A stretch of DNA of 24,415 nt from an uncultured Anaerosacchariphilus sp. (GTDB lineage: Bacteria; Bacillota; Clostridia; Lachnospirales; Lachnospiraceae), in assembly GCA_934373375.1 (NCBI GenBank), contig CAKROP010000005.1, positions 1-24,415 of the forward strand, read 5' to 3'. Each line of letters starts with the position of its first letter. Positions within the stretch are counted from its first letter, which is position 1. The position numbers and the translations under genes are program-made. Below the pieces are notes generated by a model. The model made no database searches and had not been told where the DNA came from. It saw only the letters and a program-made list of their open reading frames with translations. This document shows, piece by piece, positions 1 to 7,994 of the stretch.

Positions 1-29
1 AATTCTCTTTTTCTATTCACGCCATCTAA

Positions 30-45
30 CGTTTCACGTGAAACA
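30..45. promoter_or_regulatory. parS: parS-like ParB/Noc-type binding site 1
   Basis: The sequence CGTTTCACGTGAAACA matches the Firmicutes parS consensus TGTTTCACGTGAAACA at 15 of 16 positions; only the first base differs. ParB (Spo0J) loads on such sites and spreads to organise and segregate the origin region. parA/parB usually lie just beyond rsmG in this gene order, which would be off the left edge here. An identical copy lies at 617-632. The site was read directly; its function is inferred from the consensus and the origin-proximal location. Confidence 0.88.
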
Positions 46-128
46 TTTTCTCACATCATAAAAATCGAAATAGAATTCCTCTATCCTACCCCTGATTGAT
101 CATTTTCACCTTTCGTCCTCACAACTCA

Positions 129-316
129 GAAATAAAAATCTCCTCCTCACCGGGAGTTCTGCTGATTTTCCGCTGCTTCTGCTTGCGCCAGGCAGTGCCT
201 GAGAGAGCCACTGTCCGAGACCCGCAGGGGCGAGTTTGGCGATCAGGCACGTATAAGCCGCGCGAACAGAAGCCGGAAAATCGCACACTCCCGGTGGGGA
301 GGAGGATTTTTATTTC
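129..316. repeat. 188-bp imperfect palindrome (MITE-like or structured RNA element)
   Basis: The left arm (129-188) and right arm (about 261-316) are near-complementary over about 55 nt. Matching blocks are GAAATAAAAATC, CTCCTC, ACCGGGAG, ATTTTCCG and GCTTCTG on the left, each with its complement on the right. Inside, GTGCCTGA (195-202) pairs with TCAGGCAC (243-250), GCCA (207-210) pairs with TGGC (237-240), and a small CCC/GGG hairpin caps the structure. No convincing gene lies inside; open frames on both strands simply reflect the palindrome. It could be a non-autonomous mobile palindrome or a transcribed long hairpin. I see no clear target-site duplication at its edges. This entry describes most of the gene-free stretch 1-369. 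Confidence 0.7.
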
Positions 317-369
317 GTCCGTTATTTTGAACATTAGATCAAAATTTTTTTCTTTTTACAATGGAATGT

Positions 370-582
370 CTAATGCTTTCTGCTTACAATAACCCCAACA
401 ATAAATACTATACTTGCAGGAATCAGCAAAAACAATGCATTAACAAGTATCCAAACATAGAAAGGTGCAGAATTAAGCAGTGTACCATATTGAAAATAAT
501 TGATTATTGTTTTAATAACAAATGCCATTGCTAATAACGCACTTATGATATTGCAAATTATTTGTATGTTTTTCTTTTTCAT
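370..582 (-). CDS. small two-helix membrane protein, unknown function
   Basis: This is a 70-residue protein with a short Lys-rich N-terminus (MKKKN). A hydrophobic segment spans about residues 7-29, and a second spans about 41-65 and ends in a basic tail (SRKH). The predicted topology is two membrane helices with both ends cytosolic. The start is supported by AAGGAG placed 7 bases upstream of the ATG. I do not recognise a family. The gene is visibly AT-richer than rsmG next door and lies between two identical parS-like sites, beside the 188-bp palindrome, so it may be a recent arrival. No clear promoter was seen; it could be read through from rsmG, which lies upstream on the same strand. Confidence 0.72.
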   Translation of the reverse strand: MKKKNIQIICNIISALLAMAFVIKTIINYFQYGTLLNSAPFYVWILVNALFLLIPASIVFIVGVIVSRKH

Positions 583-616
583 ACACTACTCCTTTCTATA
601 CACATACATTGCCTAA

Positions 617-632
617 CGTTTCACGTGAAACA
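617..632. promoter_or_regulatory. parS: parS-like ParB/Noc-type binding site 2
   Basis: This is the same 16-bp sequence as at 30-45, CGTTTCACGTGAAACA. Identity extends to a 21-bp block (26-46 and 613-633), so the two sites sit in a short direct repeat. The site lies in the gap directly after the rsmG stop codon. Multiple parS sites near oriC are usual in Firmicutes. As a perfect palindrome (GTTTCACGTGAAAC) it could also form a weak hairpin at the end of the rsmG transcript. Confidence 0.88.
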
Positions 633-642
633 TCTCACACTC

Positions 643-1362
643 TTAATGCAGCGGCTCCTTGGTTGGCATTCCTGCCTTTCTCGGATATTTCTTTGCCGTC
701 GCCTTCACTTTTTCAATATACAGTAGACAGCGATACATATCTGACCCCGGCAGCATGAATTCCTTCCGCTGTCCAATCCGTCCACCCAGGATCTCCACAG
801 CCTTCCCGGCAGCTTCAATCTCCTCCTGTATCTTTCCGGATTTATAGGGTACGAATGCTCCGCCCACCTTCACAAAGGGCAGACAATACTCCGAAAGAGA
901 CGCCAAATTTGCCACCGCCCGGGAAACGCAGCAATCGTACTGCTCTCGGTACTCTGCTTTCTTTGCGTATTCTTCCGCTCTTCCATGCAGAGCTTCTACC
1001 TGCTCCAGTCCAAGCGCGTCTACAACTTCCTGTAAAAATTTCACTCTCTTGTTCAGGGAATCCAATAGTGTCACCTGAAGCTGTGGGTACACGATTTTCA
1101 AAGGAATTCCCGGAAAGCCTGCGCCAGTTCCCACATCGATCCATTTTTCGTTGTCGCCCAGCTCCCGCACTTCCTTTATCATCACACTGTCAATGAAATG
1201 CTTCTGCACCACTTCTTCAAATTCTGTAATGGCAGTCAGGTTCATCACTTCGTTTTTTGCGATCAACATCTCATAATACTGCTCAAACTGCTCCGCCTGC
1301 TTTTCGCTCAGTTCTATTTGAATTTTGGAGAATTCGTCCCGAATATACGCTCTCTTATCCAT
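643..1362 (-). CDS. rsmG: 16S rRNA (guanine-N7)-methyltransferase RsmG (GidB)
   Basis: RsmG methylates N7 of a guanine in the 530 loop of 16S rRNA (G527 in E. coli numbering), using S-adenosylmethionine. The 239-residue length is normal for the family. The N-terminal helical part carries the family signature NLTAI (residues 41-45). The SAM-binding glycine-rich loop is DVGTGAGFPGIPL (76-88), followed by the acidic LLDS motif, and the CVSRAVANL segment comes later. The start ATG has AAGGAAAT upstream. It is the last gene of the minus-strand block running from rpmH, 120 bp after mnmG. Loss of this enzyme in other bacteria gives low-level streptomycin resistance; nothing here suggests it is defective. 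Confidence 0.96.
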   Translation of the reverse strand: MDKRAYIRDEFSKIQIELSEKQAEQFEQYYEMLIAKNEVMNLTAITEFEEVVQKHFIDSVMIKEVRELGDNEKWIDVGTGAGFPGIPLKIVYPQLQVTLLDSLNKRVKFLQEVVDALGLEQVEALHGRAEEYAKKAEYREQYDCCVSRAVANLASLSEYCLPFVKVGGAFVPYKSGKIQEEIEAAGKAVEILGGRIGQRKEFMLPGSDMYRCLLYIEKVKATAKKYPRKAGMPTKEPLH

Positions 1363-1482
1363 GTTCTATTTCCTTATATTATGCTTTTCTATTTCAGATG
1401 CTTTTTCTTACTTACCTATCCTTTAAAATTCTGAAAAAGTGTCATCCATATTTTTACATTTTTATATCAATATCCATTCTAT

Positions 1483-3360
1483 TTACTTTTTATGCTCCAG
1501 CCACACCAACAGCACCGATATATCCGCTGGCGACACGCCCGAGATTCGCGAAGCCTGTCCGATAGACAGGGGTCTCACTGCCGTCAGCTTCTGTCTCGCC
1601 TCTGTCCGCAGGCTTGGAACTTCGTTATAATCCAAACTCTCCGGAATTTTTTTATTTTCCAATTTTTGGAATTGTTCTACCTGTCTCATCTGTCGCTGAA
1701 TATAACCATCATATTTCATATGGATATTTACCTGCTCGACCACACCGCGCATCAGCTCCGGCCTTTGCGGATCCAATGGAGCCACAATCTCATAGCTGAG
1801 CTCCGGCCGCTTAATCAACTCCGCCAAAGAAATACCGGAATTCAGCGGCGTACTGCCATGCTCGACCAGAAGCTCCTGCACTTTCTCAGATGTTCCCACG
1901 AAGACCTTCTCTACCCGCGCAATTTCCTCCGCAATCTGCCGCTCCTTTTTTAGCAATTTCTGATACCGCTCCTCAGAAATCAGTCCCATCTCATGACCAA
2001 TCTTCGTCAGACGCAGATCCGCATTATCTTGTCGCAGAAGCAGACGGTATTCGGCACGGGACGTCATCATTCGATAAGGCTCCCTATTTTCCTTCGTTAC
2101 CAGGTCGTCGATCAGAACGCCTATATAGGCCTGGGAGCGATCCAGGATTAGCGGCTCTTCTCCAAGCACGCTTCGCCCCGCGTTGATTCCTGCGATCAGA
2201 CCCTGAGCCGCCGCCTCCTCATATCCGGAGCTGCCATTAAACTGACCGCCGCTGAACAGACCGTGCAGCTTCTTAAATTCCAGGGTGGGATAGAGCTGTC
2301 TTGCGTCGATACAGTCATATTCAATGGCATAGGCATTTCGTACGATCCGCACATGCTCCAGACCGGCCACTGAGGAATACATGGCGTGCTGCACATCCTC
2401 CGGCAGAGAGCTGGACATGCCGCCCACATACATTTCGTTTGTATACAGGCCCTCCGGCTCCAGAAATACCTGATGCCGGTTCTTATCGGCAAAGCGTACT
2501 ACCTTGTCCTCTATGGACGGACAATACCGGGGACCGGTTCCCTCGATCATACCGGAATACAGCGGAGAGCGATCCAGATTATCCCGGATAATCTGATGGG
2601 TCTTCTCATTGGTATAGGTCAGCCAACAGCTAATCTGGGACTTCTGAATCTCATCCGGATCGGTCGTAAAGGAGAACGGCACGATCCGCTCATCCCCAAA
2701 CTGCTCCTGCATTTTACTGAAATCAATGGAACGCTTATCTACACGGGCCGGTGTTCCGGTCTTGAAACGATACATCTCAATCCCCAGCCTCTTTAAGGAA
2801 TCCGTCAGATGGGTCGCTGCCTGCAGACCGTTCGGCCCTGTGTAATTGCTGATATCACCATAGATACAGCGCGCCCGCAGATAGGTTCCGGTACAGAGTA
2901 CCACAGCCTGAGATTCATAGATGGCTCCTGATGTAGTTTTTACGCCTTTGACGACGCCATCCTCTTCCAGAATTTCTGCTACTTCTGCCTGCACAATAGA
3001 CAGATGGTCCGTGTTCTCCAGTACCCGGCGCATACTGCGGCTGTATTCCGCCTTGTCCGCCTGCGCCCGCAGGGAATGAACTGCAGGTCCCTTAGATACA
3101 TTCAGCATTTTCGACTGAATAAAGGTCCGGTCGATATTTTTACCCATTTCTCCGCCCAGCGCATCAATTTCCCGCACCAGATGTCCTTTGGAACTTCCGC
3201 CTATGTTGGGATTGCAGGGCATCAATGCGATGCTGTCCACACTTACTGTAAAAATAATCGTTTCCAGTCCCATTCTTGCACAGGCAAGAGCAGCCTCACA
3301 GCCTGCGTGGCCTGCGCCCACTACTACTACCTGACAGGTTTCCCGATATACATTCTTCAT
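1483..3360 (-). CDS. mnmG: tRNA uridine-5-carboxymethylaminomethyl modification enzyme MnmG (GidA)
   Basis: MnmG is the FAD-dependent partner of MnmE. Together they install the (carboxymethyl)aminomethyl group on U34 of tRNAs that read NNA/NNG codons. The Rossmann FAD motif [13 protein letters not shown] begins at about residue 12. The family blocks [23 protein letters not shown] and [10 protein letters not shown] are present, and the C-terminal helical MnmE/tRNA-binding region is complete. I chose the ATG at 3360 (protein MKNVYRE..., 625 aa) because AGGTGA lies 5 bases upstream. In-frame GTG (3369) and ATG (3366) codons just upstream are alternatives, but they overlap that ribosome-binding site. 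The gene follows mnmE by about 75 bp, so the two subunits are probably co-expressed. Confidence 0.97.
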   Translation of the reverse strand: MKNVYRETCQVVVVGAGHAGCEAALACARMGLETIIFTVSVDSIALMPCNPNIGGSSKGHLVREIDALGGEMGKNIDRTFIQSKMLNVSKGPAVHSLRAQADKAEYSRSMRRVLENTDHLSIVQAEVAEILEEDGVVKGVKTTSGAIYESQAVVLCTGTYLRARCIYGDISNYTGPNGLQAATHLTDSLKRLGIEMYRFKTGTPARVDKRSIDFSKMQEQFGDERIVPFSFTTDPDEIQKSQISCWLTYTNEKTHQIIRDNLDRSPLYSGMIEGTGPRYCPSIEDKVVRFADKNRHQVFLEPEGLYTNEMYVGGMSSSLPEDVQHAMYSSVAGLEHVRIVRNAYAIEYDCIDARQLYPTLEFKKLHGLFSGGQFNGSSGYEEAAAQGLIAGINAGRSVLGEEPLILDRSQAYIGVLIDDLVTKENREPYRMMTSRAEYRLLLRQDNADLRLTKIGHEMGLISEERYQKLLKKERQIAEEIARVEKVFVGTSEKVQELLVEHGSTPLNSGISLAELIKRPELSYEIVAPLDPQRPELMRGVVEQVNIHMKYDGYIQRQMRQVEQFQKLENKKIPESLDYNEVPSLRTEARQKLTAVRPLSIGQASRISGVSPADISVLLVWLEHKK

Positions 3361-3436
3361 ATTCATCACCTGATCTCATATCTAAATTATCGTGATTACG
3401 CCATTTCAGCACCAAATGCTTCAGCCTGATCACTTT

Positions 3437-4816
3437 TTATTTTCCCATACAGAATTTTCCAAATATCTCGTTTGCCAGATCATCGCCAATCTCCTCGCCG
3501 ATGATAAACCCAAGCGCCGTGTACGCATCTTTCAAATCTATCGTAAAGAAATCCTCCGGCATTCCATTTTCGATGCTCTCGATCACCATGGAAAGGCTCT
3601 TGGATGTATCCATAAGCGCCTGCTTCTGGCGCAGATTCGTGATCAGCACCTCATCATTAAAATCCACTTCTCCCCGGAAGAACAGACTTCTTATCTTCTC
3701 TTCCAGCTCCTGAATGCCCGCTCCTTCCTTTGCGGAAATCACCAGAACTGGATGACCTGTCTTCTCCCGCATGATTTCCGGCGTAATCACCGGAGCCAGA
3801 TCTGATTTATTCAGCAGCACCAATGCCTTTTTACCCTCCAGCAGCTTCAGAATCTCCTCGTCGCTCTCATCCAGCACCCGGGAGCTGTCCGCCACATAGA
3901 GGATCAAATCCGCATCCTCCGCCTGCTTTCTGGCCCGCTCCACACCGATCTGTTCTACCACATCTTCAGTGGAACGGATTCCAGCCGTATCCAGAAGCTG
4001 CAAAGATACCTCCCCGAGCTGCAGCTGCTCCTCCAGCACATCCCGGGTGGTTCCGGCAATCTCGGTTACGATGGCGCGTTCCTCCCCCAGAAGTACATTT
4101 AAAAGGGAGGATTTTCCCGCGTTGGGCTTGCCCAGGATAACGGTCTTGATTCCTTCCTTCAGCATCCGTCCACTCTCTGAACTTTTCAGCAGCTTCTCCA
4201 CCTCTGCGGCAATTCCCCGCATTTTTTCCAGAAGCTCCTCGCTGTACCCATCCAGGCTGATATGCTCCGGATCATCCAGTGCTGCTTCCACAAAAGCCAT
4301 CTCATACAGAAGCTGTGCCCGCAGCTTCCCGATCTCCTGCCGCACAGTTCCCTTAAGCTGGGCCAGGGATGATTTGAGAGCCATTTCATTTTTCGACTGA
4401 ATCAAATCCATGACGGCCTCCGCCTGGGACAGATCTATCCGTCCGTTCAAGAATGCCCGCTTGGTAAACTCCCCCGGATCCGCGGCTCTGGCGCCATTTT
4501 TCAACACAGCCTCCAGAATCTTCTGCATTACCAGCCGTCCGCCGTGACAGTCGATCTCCGCCGTATCCTCCGCCGTATAGCTGTGGGGACCACGCATCAG
4601 CATCACCAGCACCTCATCCAGTACCTGTTCGCCATCCACGGCCATGCCGTAATGCACCGTATAACCAGGCTGTTCACTCATTACCTTTTTTTCATTTTTC
4701 GGTCGGAATACTTTCTCCAACACCGCAAAGGCGTCCGGACCGCTGATTCGTATAATGCCGATCCCGGCGCTTCCCATGGCCGTCGCAGCTGCTGCTATCG
4801 TATCTGTATGATTCAT
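3437..4816 (-). CDS. mnmE: tRNA modification GTPase MnmE (TrmE)
   Basis: MnmE is a dimeric, potassium-activated GTPase that works with MnmG on the wobble uridine of tRNA. The 459-residue length is typical. An N-terminal formyl-THF-binding domain (1 to about 120) carries the TIAAAAT and GIIRISGP motifs. A helical domain follows, and the G domain is inserted in it: G1 GKPNAGKS (229-236), the switch block EIAGTTRD (252-259), G3 DTAGI (276-280) and G4 NKSD. The C-terminus FCMGK has the conserved cysteine (C456). The upstream khpB gene ends in a terminator-like hairpin only about 25 bp before the mnmE start, so mnmE expression may depend on read-through or on a promoter I could not identify. Confidence 0.97.
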   Translation of the reverse strand: MNHTDTIAAAATAMGSAGIGIIRISGPDAFAVLEKVFRPKNEKKVMSEQPGYTVHYGMAVDGEQVLDEVLVMLMRGPHSYTAEDTAEIDCHGGRLVMQKILEAVLKNGARAADPGEFTKRAFLNGRIDLSQAEAVMDLIQSKNEMALKSSLAQLKGTVRQEIGKLRAQLLYEMAFVEAALDDPEHISLDGYSEELLEKMRGIAAEVEKLLKSSESGRMLKEGIKTVILGKPNAGKSSLLNVLLGEERAIVTEIAGTTRDVLEEQLQLGEVSLQLLDTAGIRSTEDVVEQIGVERARKQAEDADLILYVADSSRVLDESDEEILKLLEGKKALVLLNKSDLAPVITPEIMREKTGHPVLVISAKEGAGIQELEEKIRSLFFRGEVDFNDEVLITNLRQKQALMDTSKSLSMVIESIENGMPEDFFTIDLKDAYTALGFIIGEEIGDDLANEIFGKFCMGK

Positions 4817-4840
4817 GTCCTATCTTAACTCCGTTTAGAG

Positions 4841-4868
4841 AAAAAGGAACGCCTTAGCGTTCCTTTTT
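4841..4868 (-). terminator. intrinsic terminator overlapping the end of khpB
   Basis: A perfect 12-bp inverted repeat (AAAAAGGAACGC / GCGTTCCTTTTT) flanks a 4-nt loop. Read on the minus strand it is a GC-containing stem followed by TTTTTCT, a classical Rho-independent terminator. The khpB stop codon TAA lies in the loop, and the last codons (KKER) form the stem. The symmetry means it could also stop transcription on the opposite strand. Confidence 0.75.
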
Positions 4869-5819
4869 CTTATTATAATTTCGATTATAACGTCCTCTGT
4901 TCCGGTTACCGTAGTTGTCCAGCTTTACGCCTTCCTTTAAGGTAACCACCACGCGGCGATAAGGCTCCTCACCTTCGCTATGCGTGCATACAAACTTGTC
5001 ATTCTGAAGCGCGGAATGAATCACCCGTCTCTCATAGGGATTCATGGGCTCTAAGGATACCGGTTTTCTGGTTCTCTTTACCTTCTGGGCAATGTTCTTT
5101 GCCAGATTTTCCAGAGTTGCCTTTCTGCGTTCCCGGTAATTCTCGGTATCCACCTTTACACGGATATAATCCTCGGTATTCTTATTAACCACCAGGCTGG
5201 AAAGGTACTGAAGAGAATCCAGTGTCTGACCTCTCTTACCGATCAGAACGCCCATATCCGCACCGTCCAGGGTGATATTCATTTCTCTCTCCTGGGGATT
5301 CTGAGTGATAGCTACGGTCACTTCCATACCCATGGCGCCAAATACATCCTTCAGAAACTTCTCAACCGGCGCGGTATCTACCGGAACAGCCGGTTTCTCC
5401 GGCTTCGGAACCGATACGGGAGCGGAAGCTTCCTTCTTCTCCTCTTTCTTTACCTCCGGTTTTGCCTTCGGTACCTCAGTCTTCGGTGCAGCCGGTTTCT
5501 TTACTTCTGCAGGCTTCTCCTGCTTCTTCGGCACTTCTGCCTTCTTTACCGCTTCAACCGGCTTCGGAGTCTCTTTTTTCTCATTGACACGCTCCAGAAG
5601 CTTCTCCATCTCTTTATCAGCCTTCAGCTTGGCCTCAATCTCCTCATCGGATTTCTGATGGGCACGAATAACAGCCTTTCTTCCGCCGATTCCAAGAAAA
5701 CCGGATGTGGGCTGTGTGATTACTTCATAAGCGACCTTGTCTCTGGTGGTTCCAAGCTGAATCGCTGCTTCCAGAACCGCATCCTCGACTGTTTTTGCGG
5801 AAACCTCAATACTTTCCAT
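4854..5819 (-). CDS. khpB: RNA-binding protein KhpB (Jag/SpoIIIJ-associated protein)
   Basis: This is a cytosolic RNA-binding protein normally encoded next to yidC. In related Firmicutes, KhpA/KhpB affect cell division, elongation and small-RNA biology. Three parts are visible. The N-terminal Jag-N domain (about 1-55) contains VSAKTVEDA and the GFLGIGGRKA block. A low-complexity Lys/Pro/Glu/Ala linker spans about residues 70-150. A C-terminal KH domain with GVLIGKRGQTLDSLQYL is followed by an R3H domain (ERRVIHSALQ...EGEEPYRRVVV) and a basic Arg/Asn/Lys tail. I chose the ATG at 5819 (MESIEVSAK, 321 aa) because GGGGGTG sits 6 bases upstream; a GTG at 5828 lies inside that site. The terminal codons form the stem of a terminator. 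Confidence 0.93.
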   Translation of the reverse strand: MESIEVSAKTVEDAVLEAAIQLGTTRDKVAYEVITQPTSGFLGIGGRKAVIRAHQKSDEEIEAKLKADKEMEKLLERVNEKKETPKPVEAVKKAEVPKKQEKPAEVKKPAAPKTEVPKAKPEVKKEEKKEASAPVSVPKPEKPAVPVDTAPVEKFLKDVFGAMGMEVTVAITQNPQEREMNITLDGADMGVLIGKRGQTLDSLQYLSSLVVNKNTEDYIRVKVDTENYRERRKATLENLAKNIAQKVKRTRKPVSLEPMNPYERRVIHSALQNDKFVCTHSEGEEPYRRVVVTLKEGVKLDNYGNRNRGRYNRNYNKKKER

Positions 5820-5837
5820 ATCAGACACCCCCGTCTT

Positions 5838-7100
5838 TTATTTCTTCTTGTTCTTCTCGTCAAACTTTTCTACCATTCTTGCCTTGGCTGCCAGACTTCC
5901 CGGCTTTGCCTCAGTGTTCTTATAGAATTCGGTAGAATCCTGAATCTGCTTTGCGCGCTCTGCGGCACTCAGCTCCGGTTTTTTATTCACGGATTTTGCG
6001 CTGGATCTTGCCACGTTGTTCAGCTTCTCGGGCGGCAGACCGTCCTTTTCGCGCTTGCGGTTATATTTTTCGATGTTCTTCTTGATTTCTTCATCAATAT
6101 CCATCTTGGACAGATACTTGTTAATCACGAGCTGCTGGACCATACGAACCACACCACTCATCACCCAGTACAGACCCACACCTACGGGAAGCACCGCACA
6201 GAAATATACGGACATCAGCGGCATGAAGTTATTCATCATCTTCATGGACTGCATCATCTCGTTGTTGGAATCATCGCCGTTCGCATTGGCTGCTGCCTGA
6301 GGCATCAGACGGACGCTTACCCACTGTGTCAAACCTGCCAGTACCGGAATCGCGATAGCCGCGAGCAGGAACAGATAATTATGCTCACCCAGATACTGCT
6401 TTGCGCTGTACCACGGGGAATTGGCAATATTCAGTCCAAAGAAATTATTAAAACCATCCAGAGTCTGACGCGCGGTCTCCATAACGGAGCTTAAGTCCGG
6501 AAATGCAACTGCTACGCTGTCCCACTCTGCGGTGGATGCTTTGTTCAGTACGTCGATGATGGTGTTCTCGGTAAAACCCTGCTTCTTGAACTGCGCCGCG
6601 CTCTTCAGACCCATGATCACATCCTGCGCGCCCTTGCTGTTCATCAGTTCGGTAACCAACGGATAGTAAGCCGCTTTTACCTTATCTACGTAGGCCGGAA
6701 TTGCGTATACCACCCGGTATACAGCCAGCAGAACCGGCAGCTGAATCAAAAGCGGCAGACAGCTTCCCGTCTGGGATGTGCCGTACTTTGCGTACACAGC
6801 CTTCATCTCGTCCTGCATCTTTACCATGGATACCTGATCCTGCTTGCCCTGATACTTCTTCTGAATGGCCTGAATCTCCGGATTCATGCGGACAGACATT
6901 CTGGCAAACTTCTGCTGCTTATAAGTCAGCGGAATCATCAGAGTGTATACCACAATGGTAAATAAAATAATGGCCAGACCTACGCTGGGTGTTCCCATGG
7001 AATACAGTAAATCAAAAATACGCTCAATCAACCATCCCAGAATTGCCGCAAACTGGCTCAAAATCGGCGTCGCGTTCCGGGTCAAAAATAAACCTGTCAA
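5838..7100 (-). CDS. yidC: membrane protein insertase YidC/OxaI
   Basis: YidC inserts membrane proteins, alone or with SecYEG. The 420-residue protein has a first hydrophobic segment at about 11-34, then the conserved core starting with TM1 GLAIILFTIVVYTLMIPL (41-58). A cytosolic helical hairpin (KQQKFARMSVRMNPEIQAIQKKYQG) and GSCLPLLIQLPVLLAVYRVVY follow, then three more helices and a Lys-rich tail. No lipoprotein signal is seen. The start is TTG (complement of 7098-7100): AAGGAGG lies 9 bases upstream and no ATG occurs until residue 35. The groove arginine expected in TM1 is Tyr52 here. The segment about 130-230 is longer than in many Gram-positive homologues. It lies 18 bp from yidD and directly before khpB. 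Confidence 0.95.
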   Translation of the reverse strand: MTGLFLTRNATPILSQFAAILGWLIERIFDLLYSMGTPSVGLAIILFTIVVYTLMIPLTYKQQKFARMSVRMNPEIQAIQKKYQGKQDQVSMVKMQDEMKAVYAKYGTSQTGSCLPLLIQLPVLLAVYRVVYAIPAYVDKVKAAYYPLVTELMNSKGAQDVIMGLKSAAQFKKQGFTENTIIDVLNKASTAEWDSVAVAFPDLSSVMETARQTLDGFNNFFGLNIANSPWYSAKQYLGEHNYLFLLAAIAIPVLAGLTQWVSVRLMPQAAANANGDDSNNEMMQSMKMMNNFMPLMSVYFCAVLPVGVGLYWVMSGVVRMVQQLVINKYLSKMDIDEEIKKNIEKYNRKREKDGLPPEKLNNVARSSAKSVNKKPELSAAERAKQIQDSTEFYKNTEAKPGSLAAKARMVEKFDEKNKKK

Positions 7101-7118
7101 TGAATGAATCCTCCTTAA

Positions 7119-7328
7119 CTATGGTACGGGATCATATCCACCACTGGAAAACGGGTTGCATCTTAAAATTCTCCAGGCGGCAAGAACGCTTCCTTTGACA
7201 GCTCCGTATTTCTGAATGGCTTCCAGACCATACTGCGAGCAGCTGGGATAATAAGGACACTTTGTACGTTTCATCGGCGATAGATATTTCTGATAAAATT
7301 GAATCAATCTGATCAATACAATTTTCAT
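7119..7328 (-). CDS. yidD: membrane protein insertion efficiency factor YidD
   Basis: This is a 69-residue protein of the DUF37/YidD family, a small membrane-associated factor that assists YidC-dependent insertion. The family signature is complete: [13 protein letters not shown] near the N-terminus, [19 protein letters not shown] with the conserved cysteines in the middle, then [24 protein letters not shown] at the end. The start ATG overlaps the rnpA stop by 4 bases (ATGA), which indicates translational coupling. The gene ends 18 bp before the yidC start. Confidence 0.96.
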   Translation of the reverse strand: MKIVLIRLIQFYQKYLSPMKRTKCPYYPSCSQYGLEAIQKYGAVKGSVLAAWRILRCNPFSSGGYDPVP

Positions 7329-7672
7329 TCTTCTTTTAAAACTCCCTGAAGCTTTCCCAAGTGAAGCAGCGCGCTTTCGATCTCTCTCATTCCCCGATCC
7401 TTCGCGCTGACCCTTGCGATGACTACCATGTCCAAACCACTATTGAACATGTCTTCATGCAGTCTGTAACTTTCCCGAATCAATCTGGTGATTCTGTGCC
7501 GCACAATGCTGTTGCCAACCTTTTTGCTGACAGAAACACCGAGACGATTCTTCTCCAGACCGTTCTCCTTCACATATAGTACCAGATAACGGTTGGCACG
7601 GGACCTTCCTTCCTTATATAAAAGCTGAAAATCCCGGTTCTTTTTCAAAGATTCTGAATGCGGATACCTCAT
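7325..7672 (-). CDS. rnpA: ribonuclease P protein component
   Basis: This is the protein subunit of RNase P, which helps the RNA subunit bind pre-tRNA and cleave its 5' leader. From the ATG at 7672 the protein is 115 residues, the usual size ([22 protein letters not shown]...). The RNR-type signature is [21 protein letters not shown], and a [11 protein letters not shown] segment follows. I chose 7672 because GGAG lies 6 bases upstream. A longer in-frame reading from 7723 would begin inside the rpmH-rnpA terminator hairpin and adds residues not seen in the family. The stop overlaps the yidD start (ATGA). Confidence 0.95.
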   Translation of the reverse strand: MRYPHSESLKKNRDFQLLYKEGRSRANRYLVLYVKENGLEKNRLGVSVSKKVGNSIVRHRITRLIRESYRLHEDMFNSGLDMVVIARVSAKDRGMREIESALLHLGKLQGVLKEE

Positions 7673-7708
7673 ACACTCTCCACTTAAAGTCTCTACAAAC
7701 TTAAAGAG

Positions 7709-7734
7709 AAAAAAAGGCCACATATATGCGGCCT
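7709..7734 (-). terminator. terminator/attenuator between rpmH and rnpA
   Basis: On the minus strand a stem AGGCCGCATATATGTGGCCT (7734 to 7715) is followed by a run of seven T. It begins at the rpmH stop codon (7735-7733). A partial terminator here would let the abundant ribosomal protein L34 be made in excess over the RNase P protein, as reported for this gene pair in other bacteria. The structure is seen in sequence; the attenuation role is inferred. Confidence 0.72.
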
Positions 7735-7867
7735 ACGCGGATAATTTCTTTCTTCCCTTTAATCTTCTGGCAGCTAATACCTTTCTTCCGCCAGGAGTGC
7801 TCATTCTAGCTCTAAATCCGTGAACCTTTGCTCTGGATCTTTTCTTCGGTTGAAATGTCATCTTCAT
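7733..7867 (-). CDS. rpmH: 50S ribosomal protein L34
   Basis: This is ribosomal protein L34, a very basic 44-residue component of the large subunit. I translated it directly. It begins [20 protein letters not shown], continues with [15 protein letters not shown] and ends LKGRKKLSA, a full-length family match. The first ATG (7867) is preceded by AGGAGGTG at an 8-base spacing; the second ATG (7861, MTFQPKKR) is a possible alternative start. It is the first gene of the minus-strand block. A TTGACT-17-TATAAT promoter lies upstream and a terminator hairpin overlaps its stop codon. Confidence 0.97.
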   Translation of the reverse strand: MKMTFQPKKRSRAKVHGFRARMSTPGGRKVLAARRLKGRKKLSA

Positions 7868-7903
7868 GGTGCCTACACCTCCTATCTACAAAATATCATT
7901 TCA

Positions 7904-7932
7904 ATTATATTCATAAAAGCCCATAAAGTCAA
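7904..7932 (-). promoter_or_regulatory. sigma-A promoter for rpmH operon
   Basis: On the minus strand, TTGACT (7932-7927) is separated by exactly 17 bases from TATAAT (7909-7904). This is one mismatch from the -35 consensus and a perfect -10. Transcription would start near 7897, about 30 bases before the rpmH ATG. Confidence 0.8.
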
Positions 7933-7994
7933 GCAATTTGGCGCTAAAATTCATTTTCTTCCCGGATTTTATATATCTTGTGGCTGTTTTCGAG

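Noticed and set aside
96..392. 98-aa plus-strand ORF and two minus-strand ORFs over the palindrome
   Set aside because: Translations are low-complexity mixtures without hydrophobic or family pattern, there is no ribosome-binding site, and overlapping frames on both strands are explained by the palindrome.
7673..7723. N-terminal extension of RnpA (MWPFFLFKF...)
   Set aside because: It would start inside the terminator hairpin and lacks a ribosome-binding site. The ATG at 7672 has GGAG at proper spacing and gives the usual length.
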